From assembly GCF_021390545.1 (NCBI RefSeq), contig NZ_JAJUWR010000017.1:62001-126000 (forward strand): a DNA stretch of 64,000 nt, in the 5' to 3' direction. Shown one piece after another: positions 18,793-27,949 of the stretch. Under the pieces are notes generated by a model. The model saw nothing but the letters and a program-made list of their open reading frames with translations. It ran no database searches and was not told the DNA's origin. Numbering within the stretch: the first letter of the stretch is position 1; every line of letters begins with the position of its first letter. Both the position numbers and the translations under genes were made by a program. The DNA is from Algoriphagus sp. AGSA1 (lineage in GTDB: Bacteria; Bacteroidota; Bacteroidia; Cytophagales; Cyclobacteriaceae).

Positions 18793-20192
18793 TATTTTTC
18801 ATGATGATCGCCTTTGCGGTGGCTGCCGGCTTCTTCTGGACAGTTCAGCAGATGGTATTTCATGGAAAATGGGAATACTTTATCTTCTTCCTCGCCGCAT
18901 TTCTCCCATTTTACATTACCTCACTCAGTGTGGTTTACCTGGCCACCCGCTCTCCTCTTTTGGTCAGTTTGTTTCAGATAAGCAAGGAAGCCACTGTGAT
19001 TATCGCAGGAATAGTATTTGTTTTGTACCACAGGAATATCTTCAATTATCCCTTCAGATTGCAGTCCACTGACTGGTTTATGCTGGCTTTTATAGGTCTG
19101 GCGGTACTTTTCTTGATCCTCCCCATAGGACAGGCCAGCTTTATCAATAAGGTGTTATACTTCAAAAGCATCCTGATTCCAAGTCTGGTTTATATGCTGG
19201 GCAGAAATACTGACTTTGGAGACCTGGAGCTGAAGCGGATATTCCGGATCATTTTCTTCATCGCCATAGCTGCGTTTCTGGTGAACCTTGTGGAGCACTT
19301 TATACTCCATGCACATCTGCAGCAGTTTACTGGCTATGCCCTGTTCAATATGGCCATAAACGATATCGATCCGGTGGGTCATTACAATCTGACCTGGACC
19401 TTCGAGACCACCAATGCGATGAAACGTCTGGGGAGTTTTTTCGCGGATCCACTGGAGCTGGCAAGTTCGGTATTGATGGGCTTTGCCGCAGGATTGATCT
19501 GGTTTTTGACAACTGACAAGGGCAGAAAATGGAACTATCTGCCAGTAATGCTCTGCTGTATTGGCAGCCTGATATTTGCTTCCTCCAGAGCCTCATTCGC
19601 CGCTTTCTTCCTGATGGTATTTTTTATTGCCCTGGTTTTCAAACTCTATAAACTGATCTCCTTTGGATTCTTGGCCGTGCTCCTGTTTGTGCTCTATGTG
19701 TTGTTCCTCGCTCCCGAGGATTTTTATTACTTTGTAGTGGATACACTTACCTTTGCGAATACCTCCAGCCTAGGGCATGTAATAGAATGGGGGCTGGCAC
19801 TGGATTCCATGCTGACATATCCCCTGGGAATCGGACTGGCGATGAGTGGGAATTTTGGAAGCGTGTCGGATGAGCTGCGAGTAGGGGGAGAAAATCAGTT
19901 TTTGATCTACGGGGTGCAGCTGGGCTGGATCGGGATGGTGTTGTACATAGGTACTCTGGTCACGGGAATCAGAAATTCCATTTATGTTTTTAATAATTCC
20001 GATAAGCTGAATTTAGCCAGAATGGCCTTTGTGGCCGGTACGGTGAAGGCAGGCCTATTGCTCCCACTCTTTACCGCAAATGTAGAGATCTACACCTATG
20101 TGTCCTGGGTTTCCTGGTGGATGGTAGGGATAAGTATAAACGAGTATTCCAGAATCAAAGTACAAAAACATACACAAGAGATAGCTAGATGA
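18783..20192 (+). CDS. O-antigen polymerase/ligase-like membrane protein (Wzy/WaaL type)
   Basis: 469 residues with about 11-12 hydrophobic helices and a larger periplasmic loop region around residues 180-260. The SSRASFAAFFLMVFF helix and the later PLGIGLAMSG segment are typical of the O-antigen ligase/polymerase fold. Sequence alone cannot separate polymerase from ligase; its position beside wzx and wzz favours polymerase. It overlaps the GT2 by 10 bp, and its TGA overlaps the ATG of a decayed methyltransferase gene. Confidence 0.78.
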   Translation: MELIFFMMIAFAVAAGFFWTVQQMVFHGKWEYFIFFLAAFLPFYITSLSVVYLATRSPLLVSLFQISKEATVIIAGIVFVLYHRNIFNYPFRLQSTDWFMLAFIGLAVLFLILPIGQASFINKVLYFKSILIPSLVYMLGRNTDFGDLELKRIFRIIFFIAIAAFLVNLVEHFILHAHLQQFTGYALFNMAINDIDPVGHYNLTWTFETTNAMKRLGSFFADPLELASSVLMGFAAGLIWFLTTDKGRKWNYLPVMLCCIGSLIFASSRASFAAFFLMVFFIALVFKLYKLISFGFLAVLLFVLYVLFLAPEDFYYFVVDTLTFANTSSLGHVIEWGLALDSMLTYPLGIGLAMSGNFGSVSDELRVGGENQFLIYGVQLGWIGMVLYIGTLVTGIRNSIYVFNNSDKLNLARMAFVAGTVKAGLLLPLFTANVEIYTYVSWVSWWMVGISINEYSRIKVQKHTQEIAR

Positions 20193-20461
20193 TTTTATAT
20201 AACAAATGTCCACTGTGCGATAGTACAAGCTTAAAAGGATACACCATAGATACAGTGCGAAGCGGACCGCATATATCCAGAGTACAGAGTAAGACATAAA
20301 CTGGTATTTGCCAACCCAATAACTATACGAATAGTTTAGGAGAGAAATTTGGCAGATTAATCGGCTATAAAATGCCCTTAAGAAAAAAACTTAACCGACT
20401 CGTCCAGAATGCGCTTCAGGTAAATCAGTGGATTGTGTGTAAGGAAACAGATGGGGAATGA
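20189..20461 (+). pseudogene. Internally deleted SAM methyltransferase remnant
   Basis: The ATG at 20189 overlaps the stop of the polymerase gene (ATGA). It opens a frame reading MILYNKCPLCDSTSLKGY, the N-terminal CxxC zinc-binding start typical of sugar/lipid C-methyltransferases, and stops after 36 residues at 20299. Shortly after, an open frame ending at 20461 (GEKFGRLIGYKMPLRK, then QVNQWIVCKETDG) resembles the C-terminal end of the same kind of protein. The SAM-binding core that should lie between is missing. I read this as one gene collapsed by a large internal deletion. Confidence 0.6.
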
Positions 20462-20629
20462 ATGAACCTGAGTACTAAACTTCCATATTAGGGTGTCAAG
20501 AAAATACTTTTTATTTGTAGCACTTACACTTTGGGTTTCGTAACGATACCAAATTTTTTACAATCTTTACAGCAAAACTAAAGTTTAGTATTTTGACCTT
20601 AATCATTAAATCAAACAACCCAATTCCGA

Positions 20630-21514
20630 ATGTTTGTAAGAAAACCCCTTCTTTTACTGATTAATTTATTGATTTTTCACAATGCCCTTTCCCAGGCAGG
20701 TATCGATGACCTCTTTCAGCAATTGAAAAAAGAACGGTTTCTGCCCAAACAAGAAGAAATCGCAACCCAGATCTATGACTCTCTGGAGCATATGCTGAAA
20801 AAAATTCCAGCCGATGAAGTTTTATCTCTTATCGAGCCTACCTCTTCAGACCACCTTCGCCTTACCACTTTCACTCCTGAAGAAACAACGCAGGCCAGAG
20901 CAGTGAGCATCCTCGTTTTAACACATAAAAATTATTTTAAAGAAGTATATTTTTCTGAATGGACCAGTCCTGAAGGTACTGCTGTATATGCAGAGGAATA
21001 CTATCCTACAATGCAGTGGACAGGTGAGGATGGCCTCCTAAAATCCAAAAAGCTATACGAAAGAAAGGAGGAAACAGCCCCTGGATCCGATTATACCTTT
21101 CATTCTTACAAAGGGACAAAATCAGATTTCTATGAAATCCATAAACTTCCTTCAAAAAACAACGAGCTATATCTATTGTCAGGTATTAACCCTTCAGACC
21201 GAATGCCGGCGTTGCTTTCATTTTTCGTTGTCGAAATCAAGGATGATGAACTCAGTTTAGACTATCCCGCCTTTGAGGGAATATCACCATTGCTCCAGTG
21301 TACCATCTATGACAGGTCATCTCCCGATGCCTATTTCAAGTATTTCGAATACGATAGAGAAAAGCAGCTGGTCAAGCTCAGAAATCTAAAAAAGGAGGAG
21401 ACAGTTACTGTGAATAAAGATGTGTATCGATCATCATATAAAGTTTTGAATCACAATAAAGAAGTTGAAATCACACTTAAATTTGCCGACTCGGGATTCT
21501 ACAAGGTCGATTAA
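20630..21514 (+). CDS. Secreted protein of unknown function
   Basis: 294 residues. The N-terminus (MFVRKPLLLLINLLIFHNALSQ) is a clear signal peptide with cleavage after about residue 22. The mature part is charged, mixed alpha/beta, without cysteine pairs, repeats or motifs I recognise. It lies in the polysaccharide locus, separated from the polymerase by the methyltransferase remnant and from the 2OG-Fe oxygenase by about 200 bp. Nothing visible links it to polysaccharide synthesis. Function unknown. Confidence 0.7.
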   Translation: MFVRKPLLLLINLLIFHNALSQAGIDDLFQQLKKERFLPKQEEIATQIYDSLEHMLKKIPADEVLSLIEPTSSDHLRLTTFTPEETTQARAVSILVLTHKNYFKEVYFSEWTSPEGTAVYAEEYYPTMQWTGEDGLLKSKKLYERKEETAPGSDYTFHSYKGTKSDFYEIHKLPSKNNELYLLSGINPSDRMPALLSFFVVEIKDDELSLDYPAFEGISPLLQCTIYDRSSPDAYFKYFEYDREKQLVKLRNLKKEETVTVNKDVYRSSYKVLNHNKEVEITLKFADSGFYKVD

Positions 21515-21712
21515 GGTTTAAGTGAAAAAATATTCTCTGCTGAAACAGGGTCAAATTCAGCTTCTAAGGTGATTATTGGCAATAATGTAACAGCTAGTGG
21601 CTTATAAAGCTTGGGAAGAGGCTTAGGTTAACAATTTGTGCTATTTTTGGATTTTAAATAAGAGCTTGTGGCTTTTGGCCCGACAGAAGTAAACTAACAG
21701 ATTAATGATTTT

Positions 21713-22489
21713 ATGATTAATTTTATTGAGATTGAGGAGAATCTGGAGAAATTCAGACTGGCATACCATATTGCCCAGCCCTTTCCTCATTTGATAATTG
21801 ACAATTTTTGTGATGAGGCCAGACTGAGCGCCGCCTACAATGCCATCCCTGAACTGAACAACAAAAGCAGAGACTACGTTTTTGCCAACAATAAATTTGA
21901 GAAGTCAAATTACAAGGAGCTTTGTCCTGAGCTACATGAGCTATATGAGGATCTTACTTCCGAGCGTTTCAATAAAATCCTCTCCTTCATTACTTCCAAG
22001 GAAATATTCGTAGATCCCAAAAACCACGGAGGCGGATTGCATCAAGGCAAAAAGAACAGTTTTTTGGATATGCACCTTGATTTCAACTATCACCCTCTCC
22101 ATAAAAACTGGTACCGTGAACTAAACCTGCTCCTGTATTTGAACAAAGACTGGAAACCGGAATATAAAGGTAACCTGAAGATTTTAGATCTTAGAACGGA
22201 CAAAGAAGCGGAGCTGGAAGTTCCTTTCAATAGACTGATCATACAGCAATGTGCTCCCTATACTCTACATGGATATGATATGACCGCATTTCCTGAAGGA
22301 AAGTACAGGACTTCTATCGCTACCTATGCCTATCAAAAACATAAGCACCTGATAGAGAAACCCAGAACTACGGATTGGCATCCGAATCAGGATTCCAATC
22401 TTTTCAAAAAACTATTGGCAAAAAACTATAATTTCTTGGTATCCACCAAGAACCGACTGTTTGGAAGCGGAACGGCCAAAAACCAATAA
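21713..22489 (+). CDS. 2-oxoglutarate/Fe(II)-dependent oxygenase family protein
   Basis: 258 residues. The double-stranded beta helix is marked by the metal motif HxD in MHLDFNYH, a distal histidine in APYTLHGY and the 2-oxoglutarate-binding arginine in KYRTSIATYAY. The PFPHLIIDNFCDEARL start and LNLLLYLNKDWKPEY match the prolyl-hydroxylase-like group often found in polysaccharide loci. It probably hydroxylates a small molecule, sugar or protein. The substrate cannot be stated. It is followed by a 369 bp non-coding gap holding a decayed R1 repeat. Confidence 0.8.
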   Translation: MINFIEIEENLEKFRLAYHIAQPFPHLIIDNFCDEARLSAAYNAIPELNNKSRDYVFANNKFEKSNYKELCPELHELYEDLTSERFNKILSFITSKEIFVDPKNHGGGLHQGKKNSFLDMHLDFNYHPLHKNWYRELNLLLYLNKDWKPEYKGNLKILDLRTDKEAELEVPFNRLIIQQCAPYTLHGYDMTAFPEGKYRTSIATYAYQKHKHLIEKPRTTDWHPNQDSNLFKKLLAKNYNFLVSTKNRLFGSGTAKNQ

Positions 22490-22590
22490 TGATTATCCGC
22501 AAACTTATCAGTAGGTCTCACTAACCCAGATTTATGGTGGATAATCGTCCACAGACAACGGGCAGCAGTCCACCGCAAGAATTGGGCATG

Positions 22591-22680
22591 GATAAAGATC
22601 TATTGTCGTCAAAAAAGCCCTAGTTGTCAAAAGCCGATGATATAAACCTGACAGGTTTTGGCCAGTAGTACACTATGCCC
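22591..22680 (+). repeat. R1 dispersed repeat, degenerate copy b
   Basis: It shares the block TATTGTCGTCAAAAA with 61131-61145 and, further on, TGACAGGTTTT followed by a related AGTAG segment. The inverted terminal arms seen in other copies are not preserved. It lies in the 369 bp gap between the oxygenase and the YhcG remnant; the rest of that gap shows nothing I can identify. Confidence 0.55.
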
Positions 22681-22858
22681 CTGCTATATTCAGCCTTCAT
22701 GGTACTGAATTTGCGGGAAAGGATAAGTAGATGAAGCTTTCCGGATATGCAGCGTGACCAGGAATGTTTTCTGAAAGGAGAACAAAACTGGTTAGACAAG
22801 GAATTTGAGTCAGTACATCACTTGATTATTCAGGGGACAGCTACCTGATAGTTTTGAT

Positions 22859-23573
22859 ATGAGCACAAAATTGGAAGCTTCTTTCTTCGAAAACATCAAA
22901 AAATTACTCCTCGAAGTGCAGGCCAGCGCAGTAAAGCAGGTGAATACCATAATGGTTTCTACCTATTTTGAAATGGGCAGGCAATTGGTAGAACATGAGC
23001 AAAACGGAAATCATGAGGCAGAATATGGAGCCTATATAATTTCCGAACTCTCAAGAAGCCTCACTGAGGAGTTTGGCAAAGGATATTCGAAAAGAAATCT
23101 GGAGCTGATCCGTAAATTTTACATTACCTACAAGAATGCGAAATCACCGATTTCGCAAAGTCTTAGCTGGACTTACTATATACTGCTAATGCGGATTGGT
23201 GATGAAAATGAAACTGGGGAAAGGGTTCACCTTTGTAGGCAGTCAGGTTCGCTTTACCTTTGACGAAGAACATTTTAGAATTGATTTGGTCTTTTACAAT
23301 AGGTTACTTCGTAGTTTTGTCTTGATAGATCTTAAAATAGGAAAGCTAAAACATTAGGACTTGGGACAGATGCAGATGTATGTGAACTATTATGACCGAT
23401 TTGTGAAGACTGCAGATGAGATGCCTACTATTGGCATTATATTGTGCAAGGACAAAAAAGATGCTATGGTGGAGATTACCCTGCCAAAAGACAACAAACA
23501 GATCTTTGCGAGCAAGTACTTGCTGTATTAGTCGAAAGAAGAAGACCTGAAAAAACTTATTGAGCAAGAGTGA
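22859..23573 (+). pseudogene. YhcG/DUF1016-type PDDEXK nuclease, disrupted
   Basis: The N-terminal winged-helix part is intact (22859-23180: VSTYFEMGRQLVEHEQNG, YSKRNLELIRKFY). The frame then jumps across missing sequence into the nuclease half, recognisable by ENETGERVH out of frame, then GSQVRFTFDEEHFRIDLVFYNRLL, LIDLKIGKL, QMQMYVNYYDRF and GIILCKDKKDA. A stop interrupts after KLKH (TAG near 23356) and another after KYLLY (near 23529); the original stop is at 23571. A segment between the two domains is deleted. Intact members are DUF1016 nucleases, some linked to defence or repair. This copy cannot make a full product. Confidence 0.8.
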
Positions 23574-23580
23574 ATCCAGA

Positions 23581-24699
23581 ATGAAAGTACTCCTCGACCT
23601 GCAATACCTCAATGTCGCCACCACCGGCATCAAAACCTACATGATGGAACTTGCCCGTGCGGCATTGTCCTATCCCCATCCTGATATTATATGGATTTTC
23701 TCGCACGACCCAGAGATCCAAAGCGCTGACCAAACTTTCAAAGACCCTAAATCCAAAATCCAGCGATTGAATTACCATCTGGATTACTTCAGATGGAAGG
23801 AATTCCAGCTTCCCGATCTAATCAAAAAACACCAACCAGATGTACTGATCTGTCCTGATTTTGTCTCTCCGGCAGCCAGTCTGCCCTGTCGTCGCCTTAC
23901 GGTGATCCATGACGCATTTTTCTGGCAAATGCCCCAAAACTACCCAAAGTGGTGGAGGACCTACTTTCTCCGCCTGATAAAAAAAGGGCTCAAGGAAAAC
24001 ACTGAGATCATTACCACTACCGAATATTCCCGCAAGTCCCTATACAAATACCTGAAGAAAATCTACCCAATGACCGTTATCCACCAGGTTCCCAAAAAAC
24101 TTGCAAATGGGGTAGATGCTACATTTTTGGAAAAGCATGCCTTGGAAAACCATAACTATCTCCTCCATATCGGCACGTTTGACAGAAGAAAACATCTGCC
24201 GCTATTGGTCAAAGCATTTGGTGATTTCCTAAAAAAGACCAGCTCTGATTTTAAATTGGTATTGGCTGGTGGCGCAGGTCAAAGTGTACAGATGAATGAT
24301 AAGCCTGTAGTGGATGCTCTTGTTTCGGAGCTTGGGCTTCAGGAGAGAGTCATTTTGCCCGGATATGTCACCGATGCGCAGGTACGAACGCTATATGAGG
24401 GTGCTTTTGGCTATGTTTTCCCTTCAGAGAATGAAGGCTTCGGTATTCCCATCGTAGAAGCAATGACCTTCGGGGTTCCTGTCATCCATTCTGATCAGCC
24501 TGCCTTGCTGGAAGTGGCCGGAGATGCCGGACTTTCTTTCAATATTGGTAATCAGCAAGATCTAACTGAAAAAATGATACTTTTGAGCAGCGATCCTGAG
24601 CTGAGATCTACACTGCTCAATAAAGGCTTTGCCCGTGCCAAGGATTTTTCATCCAAAAAATTCATAGAGGCTTTTCACCAAGTCCTGCTTTCAAATTAA
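23581..24699 (+). CDS. Glycosyltransferase family 4 (GT-B)
   Basis: 372 residues from the ATG at 23581, chosen over an in-frame TTG at 23560 because the latter overlaps the end of the YhcG remnant. N-terminal domain: LLDLQYLNVATTGIKTYMMEL. C-terminal donor-binding domain: LLHIGTFDRRKHLPLLVKAF, LPGYVTDAQVRTLYEGA, and the catalytic EX7E-like PSENEGFGIPIVEAMTFGVPV. It probably adds a sugar to the lipid-linked repeat unit. It starts 8 bp after the remnant's stop and is followed within 7 bp by a second GT4. Confidence 0.85.
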   Translation: MKVLLDLQYLNVATTGIKTYMMELARAALSYPHPDIIWIFSHDPEIQSADQTFKDPKSKIQRLNYHLDYFRWKEFQLPDLIKKHQPDVLICPDFVSPAASLPCRRLTVIHDAFFWQMPQNYPKWWRTYFLRLIKKGLKENTEIITTTEYSRKSLYKYLKKIYPMTVIHQVPKKLANGVDATFLEKHALENHNYLLHIGTFDRRKHLPLLVKAFGDFLKKTSSDFKLVLAGGAGQSVQMNDKPVVDALVSELGLQERVILPGYVTDAQVRTLYEGAFGYVFPSENEGFGIPIVEAMTFGVPVIHSDQPALLEVAGDAGLSFNIGNQQDLTEKMILLSSDPELRSTLLNKGFARAKDFSSKKFIEAFHQVLLSN

Positions 24700-24706
24700 C
24701 ACATAA

Positions 24707-25855
24707 GTGAACATTCTCTTTCTCCACAGTACTTCGGATCTGTATGGGTCTGCAAGGATTTTTCTCGAAGTAATCAAAATATACAATTCTTCAGGATTGA
24801 ATCCAGTGGTGGTGATTTCCGGAGAAGGGCCGCTGGCGGATGCGTTACGTGAAATCAACATAACTGTAAAGATCCGGAACCTGGGGGTTCTCAGACGCAA
24901 ATACAACTCACCCCTAGGCTTGATGAATAGGTTGAGCAAGATTCTAAAATCCTATTTCTTCCTGAGATCCCTGCACAGGGAATATAAGTTTGACCTGGTT
25001 TACAGCAATACTCTTGGAGTCTTAGTCGGTGCCTTTTGGGCTAAAAAAAACAACCTACCCCATATTTGGCACATCCATGAGATTCTGGAAAACCCGGAAA
25101 TGCTGGTCAGAATCATCTCTAAACTCATGGACAGCTCTACCCCACAACCCATCACTGTGTCTAAATCCGTAGAGGCTTTTTGGCAGCAGAAACTACGTAT
25201 TGCCCGGCCACTGACCATCCATAACGGTATCCCCTATACTGATTTTCTAGTACCCTATCCAAAGGCTAAATCAGAACTTCATATCCCGGAAGACAGCTTG
25301 GTGATCACCATGATTGGCAGGATCAATCCAGGCAAAGGGCAACTGTTTTTTCTTGAACTCGCCAAAAGGCTGTGCATTTCCAATCCACGGTTAAAATTCG
25401 TAATGGTGGGTGATGCATATCCAGGCTACGAAGCTATTGGTGAGCAGATCAATGAGTTGATAACACGGCATAAGCTTGATGACAACATTGTCGATCTCGG
25501 ATTCAGAAAGGACATTCCCCGGGTTCTGGCAGCTACGGATATATTTGTGATGCCCTCAGTGCTCCCCGACTCGCTGCCCACGGTGATTCTGGAAGCAATG
25601 GCCTCCGGGTGTCCGGTGGTAGCTACCCGTTCAGGAGGAGCTTCTGAAATGGTAATAGACAATCAAACTGGATATTTAATTCCGATAAACGATCTGGAAC
25701 AAGGAGAAAATGCGTTAATTAAGTTAATTTTGAACCCAAGGCTTCGGGAGACTTTTGGCGAAGCTGGCAGAAAACGTGCACTGGAGCACTTCAGTTTGGA
25801 AAGTTTTAAGGAAAATATCACGGCCCACTTATGGCAACAGGTAAGAAAAAGCTAA
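24707..25855 (+). CDS. Glycosyltransferase family 4 (GT-B)
   Basis: 382 residues, with GTG as start, giving NILFLHSTSDLYGSARIFLEV, a typical GT4 N-terminus. The donor domain shows MIGRINPGKGQLFFLELAKR, DLGFRKDIPRVLAATDIFVMPS and the LPTVILEAMASGCPVVATRSGG active-site region. It overlaps the following gene by 25 bp. Sugar specificity is not deducible. It belongs to the cluster of three consecutive GT4 genes closing the polysaccharide locus. Confidence 0.85.
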   Translation: MNILFLHSTSDLYGSARIFLEVIKIYNSSGLNPVVVISGEGPLADALREINITVKIRNLGVLRRKYNSPLGLMNRLSKILKSYFFLRSLHREYKFDLVYSNTLGVLVGAFWAKKNNLPHIWHIHEILENPEMLVRIISKLMDSSTPQPITVSKSVEAFWQQKLRIARPLTIHNGIPYTDFLVPYPKAKSELHIPEDSLVITMIGRINPGKGQLFFLELAKRLCISNPRLKFVMVGDAYPGYEAIGEQINELITRHKLDDNIVDLGFRKDIPRVLAATDIFVMPSVLPDSLPTVILEAMASGCPVVATRSGGASEMVIDNQTGYLIPINDLEQGENALIKLILNPRLRETFGEAGRKRALEHFSLESFKENITAHLWQQVRKS

Positions 25856-27006
25856 AAATAGCCATAATGGGGGCAAAAGGGTATCCTTATGTCTATGGTG
25901 GATACGATACCATGATCCGTGAGCTCGGGGAGCGGCTGGTGAAAAAGGGCGTACACGTACGGGTGTATAATCACAGAGCTCTCTTCCCCGTAAAACCGCG
26001 CTATGTCAACGGCATAGAATGCATCTACACCATAGCAATAGAATCAAAAAAACTGACCCAACTCTCGCATAGTTTTTTTTCAATGATGCATGCCTGTTTC
26101 TCGGATATAGATGTGATCCTGGTCGTAAACAGCGCCAATGGCCCTTTCGGGGCAATAGCAAGGTTTTTTAGGAAAAAAACAGTCATTAACGTGGATGGAC
26201 TGGAATGGCTAAGACCAAAATGGCATGGAATCGCGTCAAAATATTTCTTCTGGGCCTCAAAGATGGCCACTAAATACTACGATCAGCTGATCAATGATTC
26301 GGATGAAATGCAACGGGTCTATAAGGAACTGTTCAACGCTGACTCCAAAGTGATTGCCTATGGGGCTAATCCACAAGCGGATGTCGATTCTGCTCCCATA
26401 GAAAAGTGGGGGTTCAAATCCCAAGAGTATTTTCTCATCGTGGGCAGACTTATTCCGGACAACAATGCTGACCTGATTATTCAAGGTTTTTTGGAATCGG
26501 ACAGCCGTCGAAAACTGGTCATCGTAGGAGATGTGCCCTTTGACGATGATTACGCTATGGTACTTAAGCAAAAAGAAGATGAACGGGTGCTTTTCCTGGG
26601 CTATGTCACTGATCCCAATGAATTGGCAGCCTGGTATTCACATTGCTTTGCCTATTTTCATGGTCACGAATACGGAGGCACCAATCCGGCTATGCTGAAA
26701 GCACTTGGTTTTGGGTGTGCTATCCTGGCTTTGGACACTCCATTCAATCAGGAAATGTTACAAAATGGAAAACATGGTTGGTATTTCAAGAAAAACACTG
26801 CCTCTGTAAAAGACGTCATAGAAGCTGCGGAAAGCAGCACAGAAAGAATGGCCTATTTCAGAAAAACAGCACGTGAAGGGTTGATTCAGCGTTACAATTG
26901 GGATTATGTGACGGATCAATACCTAGAGGTTTTCGAACAATTGTCCGGAAAGAAAGTCATGAAAAACCCACCTGAAACCCCTAAATTTGAAAGAGTGGAG
27001 CAATAA
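25831..27006 (+). CDS. DUF1972-type glycosyltransferase (rhamnosyltransferase-like)
   Basis: 391 residues. The N-terminal DUF1972 signature IAIMGAKGYPYVYGGYDT and the AxGPFGAIARFFRKKTVINVDGLEW region identify a GT4 subgroup that often transfers deoxyhexoses such as rhamnose. The donor half contains YFLIVGRLIPDNNADLIIQGF and HGHEYGGTNPAMLKALGFG, with the EX7E glutamates replaced by the subgroup's own pattern. It overlaps the previous gene by 25 bp and is the last gene of the polysaccharide block; no terminator follows directly. Confidence 0.83.
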   Translation: MATGKKKLKIAIMGAKGYPYVYGGYDTMIRELGERLVKKGVHVRVYNHRALFPVKPRYVNGIECIYTIAIESKKLTQLSHSFFSMMHACFSDIDVILVVNSANGPFGAIARFFRKKTVINVDGLEWLRPKWHGIASKYFFWASKMATKYYDQLINDSDEMQRVYKELFNADSKVIAYGANPQADVDSAPIEKWGFKSQEYFLIVGRLIPDNNADLIIQGFLESDSRRKLVIVGDVPFDDDYAMVLKQKEDERVLFLGYVTDPNELAAWYSHCFAYFHGHEYGGTNPAMLKALGFGCAILALDTPFNQEMLQNGKHGWYFKKNTASVKDVIEAAESSTERMAYFRKTAREGLIQRYNWDYVTDQYLEVFEQLSGKKVMKNPPETPKFERVEQ

Positions 27007-27089
27007 AAAACGGTAGGCCGCTCTGAACTTTCCTACTAAAAAACTCCTTTTTGTGATATAAACTTTTAACCCTAAAAAATAGATTGACC

Positions 27090-27503
27090 ATGATCAGAAA
27101 AGCAACTGCCGTATGGCAAGGAACAGGAAAAAACGGAAAAGGAACACTCACCACACCAAGTACTGTTCTAGACAAAACCCAGTATTCTTTCGGCTCCAGA
27201 TTTGAAAGCGGAATAGGCACAAATCCTGAAGAATTGATTGCTGCCGCTCACGCTGGATGTTTTGCGATGAAACTGAGTTTCAACCTGCAAGAAGCCGGAT
27301 ACACTGCCGATGAACTGGATGTAACCGCAAATATCACCTTCGAAGAAGGAACACTGAAAAAATCACACTTGGTACTTAAGGCGAAGGTAGAAGGAATAGA
27401 GGAAGAAAAGTTTGATGAACTGGTAAAGGATGCGGAGGAAAACTGCCCTATTTCAAGAGTTTTGGACTTGGAAATCAGTGTGGAAAGCACCTTGAACGCT
27501 TAA
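27090..27503 (+). CDS. OsmC family peroxiredoxin
   Basis: 137 residues from the ATG at 27090 (a TTG lies two codons upstream). Thiol peroxidase that reduces organic hydroperoxides in the cytosol. The two redox cysteines are at Cys57 (AHAGCFAMKL) and Cys119 (ENCPISRVL), the expected OsmC spacing, with SGIGTNPEELIAAAHAG before the first. Monocistronic; 83 bp upstream spacer. The bacillithiol gene bshA lies elsewhere in the window, so bacillithiol could serve as reductant, although this is only inferred. Confidence 0.88.
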   Translation: MIRKATAVWQGTGKNGKGTLTTPSTVLDKTQYSFGSRFESGIGTNPEELIAAAHAGCFAMKLSFNLQEAGYTADELDVTANITFEEGTLKKSHLVLKAKVEGIEEEKFDELVKDAEENCPISRVLDLEISVESTLNA

Positions 27504-27686
27504 AAACAAGGTTTTAGAATCTGGCATCAAGATGACATAACCAAGAATTTAAGTAGAGCTTGTTGAAAAAATCTCAGGTATGCCAAGCCTGCCTACAGGA
27601 TCTTTAGGGTCAAGACGGCCGAGTGAAGATGTATGCTTATACGTCGAATGAGGCCAATCTAGAAGATGGCATGGCCGAGACTAGCT

Positions 27687-27712
27687 AGAAAATCCCGGTT
27701 TTGGGATTTTCT
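27687..27712. repeat. R1 hairpin module, solo copy
   Basis: Perfect palindrome AGAAAATCCC / GGGATTTTCT around a GGTTTT centre. The same palindrome occurs at 57061-57088 and, imperfectly, at 61088-61112, where it is part of longer R1 elements. About 135 bp upstream, CTTGTTGAAAAAA (near 27556) resembles the R1 arm, so the segment 27550-27720 may be a rearranged R1 copy. Confidence 0.6.
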
Positions 27713-27778
27713 GGCCCATATAGCGGCTACGCCCTTTGGAGAATCTCTGAGCCTTGTGGTTATATTAAAACTTTGCCG

Positions 27779-27806
27779 CCGTTCGTCTGACACGAACGGT
27801 TTTTTT
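27779..27806 (+). terminator. Strong Rho-independent terminator
   Basis: Stem CCGTTCGT / ACGAACGG with loop CTGAC, followed directly by seven T. It lies 276 bp after the osmC stop and 140 bp before the convergent TonB receptor's end. Either osmC has a long 3' tail or an unannotated transcript ends here. The rest of the 446 bp gap (27504-27949) holds the solo R1 hairpin and a GCCTGCCTACAGG motif and no open frame I believe. Confidence 0.8.
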
Positions 27807-27949
27807 GGTCTCGGGGTGATCCCGGATACAAAACAAAGGAAAATTGAATTTCGCTCTTTCAGAGCTAGTGGTTGATTTGTCTATGTTTTTTTACTACTAT
27901 ATTTCGTCCCTTCAGGCCTCTAATCCCTTCATGCGGTGCGTATGTTTTT

